Of a stretch of 64,000 bases of DNA, positions 56,599 to 64,000 are shown in pieces. Each line of letters opens with the position of its first letter. Positions within the stretch are counted from its first letter, which is position 1. Origin of the DNA: Limnephilus marmoratus. Lineage: Eukaryota; Arthropoda; Insecta; Trichoptera; Limnephilidae. The position numbers were made by a program, and so were the translations under genes. Location of the stretch: contig OU862923.1 of the NCBI GenBank assembly GCA_917880885.1, positions 22,542,770-22,606,769 on the forward strand, given 5' to 3'. The notes under the pieces were generated by a model, which saw only the letters and a program-made list of their open reading frames with translations, had not been told where the DNA came from and ran no database searches.

Positions 56599-56811
56599 TC
56601 CGGAATCTTCCAGACTTTTCTTGAAATTTCTTAGAACTTTCAGCCCTTATATCTTCAAAAGCAAACCCTTTAGGTAAAAACGAATACCCTTATTCCCTAG
56701 GGGGGATAGAGATCTACCATACCATATAAATCTCTTGGTCGTACCGGCACTCGTTTCTGAGTTTTTGCGATCCGCACGTTTTTTTGGACTTTCTTTTATA
56801 ATATATATTGA

Positions 56812-57639
56812 TTATTGTGTATTACGCACCAAAATATTTTTTCAATTTTTTTTTATTTTTGATTATTTATTTTAGTACTTATCTTAAACATTTAATTTAA
56901 TTTAATTTAAATGAGAAATTTCTTACAATCAAACTGATTAATCAGTTTTGTAAGATTTAAGTAAGATAAAATATTGTACAATTAACAACTGAATAAACAT
57001 ATTTTTTTTAAAAGTCATCAAACGTAGCTGAAGCTATTTCAAGCAACGTTTCAATTCTGAATGGTGGGCTATCTAAGTGTATCTTCCACTCTTATATGTC
57101 AATTATAGTAATTTTGTTCTACATAGTTACACAGTTTCGCAATACCGTACTGGATAAGAGATCCATTTAGAATCGGAATTTTACTTGTAATAGGGTTTTT
57201 TAATAATTCATTTCTTTCTCCGCAGAGACCCTTTCAAGTGGGATTATTTTCTGTTTCTCAACTCTTTTGATTTGTGACCTCCGATGTTTGAGAGCGTAAT
57301 CCCTTATCATAATAACATGAAACCCCATTCTGTGGATTTTAATTTGATGCTTACGTCAACCCTCGAGATTTCTGGCCTACTCGTTTCTTACAGGAATATA
57401 GAATGCACAGGTTCTCAAGGTTTTTCAAGATCGACCCCTATAGATGTTAAATATATTTATAATTTGTCTTTTTTTTTTTGTTTGTTAACCAATATATTGA
57501 AAATTTATTTGTCGGGGAATCATTCTATCTTGGACATATTTATGCGAGGATTGAAGTTATATCTCGGTAACTACCATGGATGTTTCTAAAAGGAAAATTT
57601 ATGGATTATATTCGACAGTCCTAAATTATTATTTTTTTT
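56812..57639 (-). other. Mostly unassigned; SINE-2 scrap at 57010-57100
   Basis: AGCAACGTTTCAATTCTGAA and GTATCTTCCACTCTTA at 57038-57095 are SINE-2 body. The 101-codon plus-strand frame at 57284-57589 has no motif I recognise, so it is not called as a gene. Confidence 0.4.
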
Positions 57640-57905
57640 TACATTAGCTCCATCAGCTACAGGAGGCCCTGAGGAAAAAATATTCTTGGAAGGAAAAAGG
57701 TATGAGGGGTTGGAAACTGGGGGTTAATGTTAATCAGGAGTGACAGACGTGCGAATCCCAGTGCGGTTCAAGGCGATGAGTCCGGCTGGAGAGTTCAAAA
57801 GTGTCTCTATTCAACCAGTCTTTCACGATACGCACTTGGTGGGTAAACGCATCCACCGCCAAGACCTAGACAAACCTCACCCCATGAACCCGATTCCACG
57901 AATTC
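57640..57905 (-). mobile_element. SINE-1 copy
   Basis: The minus strand passes TGGGGTGAGGTTTGTCTAGG, TCTTGGCGGTGGATGCG and GACTCATCGCCTTGAACCG, to GGGCCTCCTGTAGCTGATGG, then AGCTAATGTAAAAAAAAAAT. The hairpin stem is partly lost (CCCTGAGG without its partner). Confidence 0.75.
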
Positions 57906-57974
57906 ATGTATACCATATTTTAACAATCTTATTATTGAAAATAAATATCAAAATATGGAGCAAACAATAATGCC

Positions 57975-58862
57975 TACAATACACGACATCTTTTTTCATC
58001 CCGATTCCAATTAGAGACCAGAGTCCACATTTTTCGCTTTACGCGATCGCTATTTTCATCTTTATTTTTATATCTACGATTTCAGTTGGCATCACAGCAA
58101 ACAGCATGGTTCATGTGTTGTTTCGAATTGAAATCGTAGATATATTTTTTTATGAATTTTTATTTTAGTAATTTTTACATTTAAGTTTACAAAATTTCTA
58201 ATCAATTATAATATTTCATATTGCAAACTAAATTTTATGTAGCTCCTACAATACATCTTGAACTTACCAATTGGTGTGAACTTTAATGTTTCTAGTAGCG
58301 TGTTATATAACTTCATTCCTTTGTACAGTAAACTGTTCTGCGTATTCGCCTTGTCTTTTTTTTGAAGCCTGATTTCCTTGCACGTCCTTGTGTTATGTCT
58401 GTGAATGTCCTTGTTGAATATAATTTTATTTGAGAAGTATTTTGGTAAAATGTTGTTTATTATTTTATGGATAAATATCATCGTACTCAAGGTCAGCATC
58501 TGTTTCACGGTTAACCAATTCAGTTCCTTTAACATTTTGTTTACTTTTGTAAATTTATTTCGCCGAACTATTATTCTCATTGCCCTGTTTTGGAGAATTT
58601 GAAATTTATTTTGTTCTCGTTCGTTACACAGGAAAAGGATCGTTGAGCAATAGTTAAAATGTTGAGCAATAATTGATTTGTAGTTAGTGATTGCAGTTTT
58701 ACTAGATAGTTTTTGCCGAATTCTTCCCAAAAAAGATATTTTTTTCCCTATGATAGATATGAAAATAGCGACCGCATAAAGCGAAAAATGTTGACTTTGG
58801 TCTCTAATTGGAATCGGGCTGAAAAAAGATATCATGTATTGTAGGCATACCATGTTCTCTTA
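57975..58862. mobile_element. Inverted-repeat element split by a LINE
   Basis: 57975-58075 and 58760-58862 are inverse copies (CCCGATTCCAATTAGAGACC, ACATTTTTCGCTTTACGCG, CGCTATTTTCAT). A hairpin core TATCTACGATTTCA...TGAAATCGTAGATA lies at 58072-58143. A partial relative is at 60960-61110. TAGATAT at 58137-58143 and 58754-58760 is the probable duplication made by the LINE insertion. Confidence 0.65.
58147..58750 (-). pseudogene. LINE reverse transcriptase C-terminal fragment (CR1/Jockey-like)
   Basis: The minus-strand frame reads GKKISFLGRIRQKLSSKTAI, NYKSIIAQHFNYCSTILFLC, FQILQNRAMRIIVRRNK, MLKELNWLTVKQMLTLSTMI and HNTRTCKEIRL, ending near 58206. This is the thumb and C-terminal connection of a non-LTR reverse transcriptase. 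The open frame extends about 35 codons further upstream into the host element, so that N-terminal part is not LINE-derived. The 3' end is A-rich (58147-58165). It is 5'-truncated. Confidence 0.82.
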
Positions 58863-58992
58863 TTTTTGAAATTGAGTTTCGGGGGGAAAATAATTATGTT
58901 GACCTCGGATTTTATAAATCGGAAATTACAAACAAAAAAAGCTGTGTCCATAACTCTTACGTTAGTGAGTTTTTAGTACAAAAAACAGATTA

Positions 58993-59271
58993 GGGGTCGT
59001 CCATTAATCACATGATATTTTTTTAGCAACTTTTTAACCCCCCCCCCCCCCCCCGTGGTGATTTGTGGTGAGGTTTTAGACTAACCCCCCCCCCCCCAAA
59101 ATCACGTGTATTTTTTTTAGTACAAAGTATTTTGAAATTTTCTGAATATTATCACGAAAAATAAATACACGTGATATTTCATTACACCCCCCCCCCCCCC
59201 GGGGGTGATATTTCGTGATTTTTTCCGAACCCCCCCCCCTTTCGAGCCTCACGTGATTAATGGACGACCCC
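58993..59271. mobile_element. PIF/Harbinger-like MITE with four polyC tracts
   Basis: GGGGTCGTCCATTAATCAC and the inverse GTGATTAATGGACGACCCC are flanked by TTA (58990-58992, 59272-59274). Four C-runs of 9-15 and repeated CACGTGAT or ATCACGTG words lie inside. Longer than its relatives. Confidence 0.82.
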
Positions 59272-59274
59272 TTA

Positions 59275-59781
59275 TCACTGAAATTTGATTTAGTATCTAG
59301 TAAGCGACCCCCAGATCACATCTATGAGATTGCGACCCACGGGTTGTGAACCTGTTATTCATACGAATAACCTTTAAGTTCACTTCCTTTTAACCCATTG
59401 AAATGAGCAGGAATTTTGAGTGTGCTTATAAATAAAGCACTTCATTCAACTCGGCATAAACCCCTGGTATCCGCCTCGCGTGGCCTAGTAGATGTTGTAC
59501 CGCGTAGAATTATGTAAAGGGTTATGACCGCTTATTCCTGATATGTTTACGGCGGGCGAGTCGTTACCCCTTCTAGTACAAATAAATAACACTCCCCATC
59601 CTCCCAGTCTGCATCCGTCGCAACCGACCTACCAACCAACAGTTGGCAGCCGGGAAAAACAATCGCTTTACCTCGCATCATAGATGTTATGTGTTGAGTG
59701 TGATTTTACAAACAGTAGTAGTTGTATTGAAAGTTAGTTGGGTATACAGTTATGTTCTAATTGGGGTTTGCAATCCTATTA
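59275..59781. other. Unassigned stretch
   Basis: No supported feature, and composition is moderate. Confidence 0.35.
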
Positions 59782-59919
59782 TCTTTACAGCTTTACATAG
59801 TATAAAATGAAGTCGCTCCCTCTGTCTGTGCGCTTAGATCTTTTAAACTACGCAACTGATTTTTGTTATTAGTTTTTGGGGTATTATGCCGTGTTGCGCT
59901 ACCTCCTTCTTTAGCCAAC

Positions 59920-59949
59920 ATTTCGCACAGCGTTGCAGTGTCCATCATC
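59920..59949 (-). ncRNA. Hammerhead-ribozyme-like core, left inverted repeat
   Basis: The minus strand reads GATGATGGACACTGCAACGC then TGTGCGAAAT, matching the right-hand core with the first CT of CTGATGA changed to CA and a stem II base altered. A decayed sister. Confidence 0.4.
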
Positions 59950-59964
59950 TGCACCAAACGAAGA

Positions 59965-60495
59965 CAGAATTGAACAAGAGTCAAAGGGCTGTGCTTTCCT
60001 GCCTTACGTTCACAATGTGACAGACATAATTGCCAGGCTATTGAAAAAAGAAAGCATCAAGACTGTCTTCGAAACCACGACAAAAATACGAGACTTTTTG
60101 AGGCCTGCCAAGATCAAGTTTCCTCTGGAAACAGATGGAGTGTACAAACTCAGCTGTTCTGGATGTGACAAGGTTTATGTAGGCCAAACAGAGCGGACGA
60201 TCTCCAAAAGGATATCAGAACACTTTCGTGCCTGTAAACTTGGCCACCCTGACAAATCGTTGTCCCTGAGGTCCTTTGAAGACCCAAAACTCATAGAGCA
60301 CGCCTGATTACGGAGGCAATTGAAATTCACAAAAATCCTATAAATATTAATAAAGACGACGGAGCTAAGCTCAATAGTTCATGGTATCCGGTAATTGACG
60401 GTTACATCAAGGCTAAACTCAAAAAAAATAAACATGTTGAAGTATATTGTAGTACACGTAGAAGAGTGGAGCTGGCGACACGGTATCGCTCCTAA
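59965..60495 (+). pseudogene. Penelope-like GIY-YIG endonuclease domain, frameshifted
   Basis: The frame holds KGCAFLPYVHNVTDIIARLL, then DGVYKLSCSGCDKVYVGQTE and RTISKRISEHFRACK. This is the GVY(K)..C..C...Y(V/I)GQT.R....R..EH pattern of the GIY-YIG nuclease of Penelope-like elements. A stop follows at 60305. Beyond it, after a frameshift, LITEAIEIHKNPININKDDG and LNSSWYPVIDGYIKAK continue the C-terminus to 60495. The reverse transcriptase part is missing, so it cannot act alone. Confidence 0.88.
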
Positions 60496-60538
60496 GTAGA
60501 TAAGTACAAACATCACCCCTAACTATTACACATCTGTC

Positions 60539-60570
60539 CTGATGATGGACACTGCAACGCTGTCCGAAAC
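60539..60570 (+). ncRNA. Hammerhead-ribozyme-like core, right terminal repeat
   Basis: CTGATGA (60539-60545), a stem II candidate GGACA/TGTCC around CTGCAACGC, then GAAAC (60566-60570). This is the conserved hammerhead order, and Penelope-like elements are known to carry such motifs. Stems I and III and the cleavage site are not clear, so activity is doubtful. Confidence 0.5.
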
Positions 60571-60959
60571 GTTGGCTAAAGAAGGAGGTAGCGCAACACG
60601 GCATAATACCCCAAAAACTAATAACAAAATTACTTTTGGCCGTGAAAATCTAACATCGTATCCTACGCAACAGATTTTCATGCGGTTTTCACCTACAGAG
60701 AGTGATGCATGAGGAAGGTTTTTAGATTTGTAATTTTCCAAGGTTTTGTGAAAATCGGTTAAAATATATAAATGAAGGGAACAGGCGGGCAGCGTGCTGG
60801 CAAGCGGACGGTGTGGATTTGATTTAACAGATGGCGTTTGTTATAAAGGTGGGTAATGGCGTGGCGTTGTGTTTCGTTTGCCACAGCAACATGTGTCCGG
60901 GTCTGCTAGTTAGTTATAATCTTATATATTAGTTGTATAAAGTTACGCAGGTTTTACAC

Positions 60960-61110
60960 CATCCCTTTTTCAGCCCGATTCCAATCAGAGACCAAAGTCA
61001 ACATTTTTCGCTTTACGCGATCGCTATTTTCATCTCTATTTTCATATCTACGATTTCAATTGTCATCACTGCAAACAACACATGAACCATGCTGTTTGCT
61101 GTGATTCTTT
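60960..61110 (+). repeat. Partial copy of the 57975-58862 inverted-repeat element
   Basis: CCCGATTCCAATCAGAGACC, AAGTCAACATTTTTCGC, ATATCTACGATTTCAATTG and CATGCTGTTTGCTGTGATT match the left arm and the core in inverse. Confidence 0.6.
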
Positions 61111-61434
61111 TTTCAAACTTGATTCAAGCAACTAGTCACCATAATATCGATTATTCCGATTTGATAGCTCGTTTTCCAATCCACGCTCATGCGAACCCTG
61201 GCGGTATAAAAAGGTGGTATCCAACACGGCCACCATCTTGAACCGGAAACGGAACGTAAGAAACAAATTTACAGACCGAGGAAATGCCAAACGGTCGAGT
61301 TAAAATAGGGCTTCGCTACGCTCAGTCAATTATATTACTGACTGGGCGTAGCGTAAGCGTATTATTGACGCTGCGTTTTTTCGTGAATATTTTTTTAATC
61401 AAGCTGCTAAAATTTTTCGTCAATATTTTTTTAT
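61111..61434. other. Unassigned, with a CGCTACGC hairpin
   Basis: CTTCGCTACGCTCAGTCAAT and ACTGACTGGGCGTAGCG (61310-61355) can pair. Otherwise nothing was recognised. Confidence 0.35.
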
Positions 61435-62105
61435 GTGAATACGGAACAAGAGTCTCATCTGCTCCCAGCTGTCTGGAGATAGTGATAATTAAGGCATCCC
61501 CATTTAAGGGATGTTGTGAGGCTGAAGGTAGTGGAGAGGGAAAGGAGACGGTGAAGAGGAAGGTAGAGAAGTACCTGACACCAAACACGGTTAAAGCCAT
61601 TTCAAGCAACGTTTCAATTCTGAATGGCGGTCTTGTACCAGGGCGATACTGAAAGTATCTTCCACTCTGGAACGTGCCCCAAATATACCTTATATTATTT
61701 TACTAGCTGAAGTCCCTGGCGATGCCCGACTTTACACAGAGTTTTCGAAATCAAATGTAGACAGTGACCTTCCTTTGCCTACAAATCAAATCCACACCGC
61801 CCGCTTACTATCCCGCTCGTCCAACACATACAGAAATTCTCCTAGACAAATTATTTACCCAAACCTTCCTCATGAATCACTCTATTGGTGAAAACCGCAT
61901 GAAAATCCGTTCAGTAGTTTTTGAGTTTATCGCGAACAGACAGACAGACGGACGCTGCGGAGGACTTTAATTTATAAGATGTAGAGAAATGATATATTTT
62001 TTTGTGAATTAACACAATTTAATCAATAAAATTTACTTGTGCGAGCTGGGATTTGAACCCGTGACCTTCGGGTTGCTAGTCGAGAGCCTTATTTCTAGAC
62101 CACGG
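61435..62105 (-). mobile_element. SINE-2 copy split by a Helitron-2 fragment
   Basis: The tRNA-like head is at 62105-62036 (minus strand GGTTCAAATCCCAGCTCGC B-box region and GTGGTCTAGAAATAAGGC). The linker TTATTGATTAAATTGTG reaches 61990, the body resumes at 61700 and ends ATTCACATAAAAAAATATTG at 61425. The 61703-61985 segment is foreign. Confidence 0.8.
61703..61985 (-). mobile_element. Helitron-2 copy nested in SINE-2
   Basis: The minus strand starts TCTACATCTTATAAATTAAA, contains CGCGATAAACTCAAAAACTA and GCGGTTTTCACCAATAGAG, and ends CCAGGGACTTCAGCTAG followed by T (61702 complement). The target base at the 5' side is not the expected A, so that end is approximate. Confidence 0.7.
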
Positions 62106-62585
62106 AGGCCGTCATCCTAATAATTGTCGCCATTGTTTCCCATTCTTTGAAGTAAAATAGTTTCCTTTGATGTTCATTACTTCGTGCACGGACGCGTCAA
62201 ATCTATCACTGATTATTATTTCTCGAGAGCTTCGAGAGGCATTGTTGTTCCTTTTTGTATCTTGATGGCTTCTTCACATCCACAGCGTGTTGTGCCCACT
62301 CAAAGCCTGGAACAATGGAGCCTTAGTTCGAGGAGCCACAATCCACAATCTCGAAGCTTCAAGTGCCAGTGCGGTGTCAACAGCGCTCCACCGTGCAAGG
62401 TGTTGGGTGCTGGCCCTGTACTCGTGCTGTAAGACTACGTGTCACTTGGCAGGCCAATTACTTACATTTCCTCTGCTTGTTCCTGGATCCTAAGTCCTCT
62501 TCAGGGCAATGCGTCCTCGAGATGCGACAAAGGAGGACCAAGGGCTTTGGCAAATATCGCTACGGCATTTCTAAGCCGTGGTGAT
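62106..62585. other. GC-richer unassigned stretch with overlapping open frames
   Basis: 62280-62580 is open on several frames of both strands and has coding-like composition, but no motif identifies it. It may be part of an element that the LINE 3' end at 62586 inserted into. Confidence 0.35.
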
Positions 62586-63068
62586 TTTTTTTTATTATTT
62601 CATAAATGATTAAATGTTACATTTTTGGCCATTTTTGACTACCATACTAGGCTATTGCCCGTGTTGTGGTAGTCATACATGTAATATAATTTTATATAAA
62701 CAGATAATAAAATATAAGAAGAGAAAAGAAAAAAATAACATATTTAGGGATAAATAAAACTAAAAACAGATAAAAATATAAGAATTGCAAGTTATCTAAG
62801 AAATAAAGAAAATTTAAAGAAGATGAAATAAACATTGGTGAGCATTATTCTTCTTGAAATAAAATTTGGTAAGTAATCTTCTGCACGAGAGTACATGTTT
62901 GTAGTCATATTTGATATTCGTTCTATGAAAGAAATTGGAAAGAGTGTTAGAGAAAGTAATTTTTTGTTTGATTTTTTTAAAATGCAATATTAAGTTAAAG
63001 TAATTGATTAATTAAATTTGTAATATTTTTTCAATTAATATTAATATTATTTGTTTTTTATTGTAATA
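62586..63068 (-). repeat. LINE-D-type 3' UTR with A-rich tail
   Basis: AT-rich sequence downstream of the minus-strand stop at 63069, ending ATGAAATAATAAAAAAAA at 62587. A diverged copy of the tail is at 5868-5945. Confidence 0.6.
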
Positions 63069-63822
63069 TTAAGCTCTCATGTGTTGTTTGAAGAAATCTC
63101 TTCCCTTTTCAAATATCCAATGATTGATACGGGATTTAAAGAGAGATTTAGAATTATGTGACTTTATATCGACACTCAAAGCATTATACATTTGAGGAGC
63201 GATATACCAGAATTGTCGTTGAGCGAAAGAAGTTTGAGTTTTAGGGACCACGCAAACCAGGTTTGCTAAGAAGCGTGTGTGTGCTTGATGTTGTGGGGCC
63301 ACCAGTAGATTATTTTGGCATATATAACATATGCTTATCTTAGTAAATAGCTGTCGAATATCTAAGACTCTGATTTTTGCAAAGAGTTCATTTGACGGGT
63401 GGGTAGGTTGACATTTAAATATAATTCTCAGAATTAGTTTTTGAACTAAAATAATTGGTCTAATAATGGATTCAGCACAACCACCCCATCCCACTATACC
63501 GTATGTTGCTATGGATTGGAAAAGGGCAAAGTATACGCTTCTTAGAGTTTGTAAATCTAAGATAGACCTAAGGGAGCAGAAAATATGGCAGAGTTTACGA
63601 AGTTTTTGTACTGTGTTATCGATGTGAGCTTCCCAACGTAGTTGGTTGTCTATGATTATTCCCAAATATTTAACTACTTTTGATGATTTGGGGGTCGAAC
63701 ATGTACAATTAATATTAGATGTGGTTTCTGGATTTTCTAAATTGAGTTGACACGAGTGGATGATTGGTTTAGGACAGTTGTTGGGTATATTGTATTGTAT
63801 TTTTACGTCAGAAACTTCTTAT
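63069..63822 (-). pseudogene. LINE reverse transcriptase C-terminal fragment (LINE-D type)
   Basis: The open frame starts after a stop at about 63823 and reads CPKPIIHSCQLNLENPE, SKVVKYLGIIIDNQLRWEAH, LRKLCHIFCSLRSILDLQTL, YFALFQSIATYGIVGWGGC and FAQRQFWYIAPQMYNALSVD, to the stop at 63069, about 250 codons in one frame. It covers the post-palm and C-terminal region of a non-LTR reverse transcriptase. The YADD box is upstream of the intact part and not seen before the window ends. It is the best preserved LINE frame near this end. Confidence 0.86.
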
Positions 63823-64000
63823 ATTAGTACTCTTACGATTTAAACAAAAAGTTCCAAATTAAAATTCTGTGTGTATGATGTGTATGATCTCCTAAGATAC
63901 TCTGTTATATACGTTTCTGGGTTGTAGGGTTACATAAGGATGAATTTATTAATTAACAAATTTTTTTAAATGTGGTTATTATTCGAATGAACGCGGGGGA
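63823..64000. other. Unassigned window end
   Basis: AT-rich. It may hold decayed upstream LINE sequence, but no motif is readable. Confidence 0.3.

Larger units (their letters stand above)
53738..56811 (-). mobile_element. Helitron-H copy 2, inverted, same length as copy 1
   Basis: On the minus strand it starts TCAATATATATTATAAAAG (5' flank A at 56812) and ends CCCAGCTAG (3' flank T, plus-strand A at 53737). Every internal landmark maps to copy 1 by position = 94238 minus copy-1 position, including the TATA box and the HSE runs I checked. No indels were detected in the parts compared. The flanks differ immediately outside both ends, apart from a short AATAA on the 5' side, which supports two insertions rather than a larger inverted duplication. 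Confidence 0.85.
59865..60662 (+). mobile_element. Penelope-like retroelement fragment with inverted terminal segments
   Basis: The left end (59871-59960) is the inverse of the right end (60530-60632), sharing CGCAACACGGCATAATACCC and TTGGCTAAAGAAGGAGGTAG. Inverted terminal repeats are known in Penelope-like elements. The 15-16-bp imperfect direct repeat of Helitron-2 sequence on both sides is a likely target duplication. Only the endonuclease end of the protein is left. Confidence 0.72.
59782..60909 (+). mobile_element. Helitron-2 copy carrying a Penelope-like insertion
   Basis: It starts TCTTTACAGCTTTACATAG after A (59781) and ends GTGTCCGGGTCTGCTAG before T (60910). The 3' part (60663-60909) matches 50360-50608 (GCGGTTTTCACC, GGCGTTGTGTTTCGTTTGCC, ACAGCAAC). 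The interior 59865-60662 is a Penelope-like element flanked by CTACGCAACWGATTTT (59848-59864 and 60663-60678). Confidence 0.65.

Noticed and set aside
37427..56811. A single ~19-kb palindrome or segmental inverted duplication
   Set aside because: Homology stops exactly at TC and CTAG ends and the flanks differ, so two Helitron insertions explain it better.
57284..57589. 101-codon plus-strand frame
   Set aside because: No motif, no neighbours, and leucine/tyrosine/phenylalanine-rich composition as expected by chance in AT-rich DNA.
62184..62584. Overlapping frames considered as a zinc-knuckle (gag-like) gene
   Set aside because: Cysteine spacing does not match CCHC knuckles, and several frames are open at once because of composition.

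Overview
This window reads as repeat-dense, AT-rich insect DNA, most likely from a moth or butterfly. Three things point to Lepidoptera: many GGTACCTACC-like words, the AACGACTTC / GGAGGAGGTTCTCAATTCG repeat at 17041, and Helitrons ending in CTAG|T. That placement is inference. I found no convincing host gene. Nearly every protein-like reading is a fragment of a retrotransposon or DNA transposon, usually 5'-truncated, frameshifted or interrupted. LAYOUT: 196-4617 is a TTAA-flanked element with about 54-bp inverted ends, swollen by nested LINEs, a second TTAA element, a SINE and a Penelope-like fragment. 4.6-10 kb is mostly unassigned, with a CpG-rich block, a run of hairpins and one inverted-repeat element. 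10-20 kb holds LINE fragments (Jockey/CR1-like and RTE-like), two hAT elements with 8-bp target duplications, PIF/Harbinger-like MITEs, a perfect 70-bp foldback and the lepidopteran repeat. 20-30 kb is mainly two SINE families: SINE-1, whose 3' end matches LINE-A, and SINE-2, which is tRNA-derived. 29.2-32.9 kb is a LINE endonuclease gene split by a 2.7-kb DNA transposon with very long inverted ends. 35-36.5 kb has a MITE with iterated subterminal motifs next to a LINE tail. 37,427-40,500 and 53,738-56,811 are two equal-length (3,074 bp), apparently near-identical Helitron-type elements in opposite orientation. 58-64 kb is nested LINE, Helitron, Penelope-like and SINE-2 material. THE STRONGEST SIGNAL is that Helitron pair. 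Each copy carries about 2.2 kb of ~80-bp tandem repeats made largely of alternating GAAnn/TTCnn units, the heat-shock-factor binding pattern, with runs of up to six perfect contiguous units. Near the 3' end, further HSEs precede a TATATAAA box and an initiator-like site, an arrangement like that of hsp promoters. I infer a non-autonomous Helitron that carries and spreads heat-shock-responsive promoter DNA. Other notable signals are a 3' stem-loop shared by LINE-A and SINE-1 with a compensatory change, hammerhead-ribozyme-like cores in Penelope-like terminal repeats, a MITE with about eight subterminal motif copies and 9-bp target duplications, and the long-inverted-repeat transposon with a GCDTTS-motif protein remnant. 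LINE-A, LINE-B, SINE-1, SINE-2 and similar names are labels used only here.
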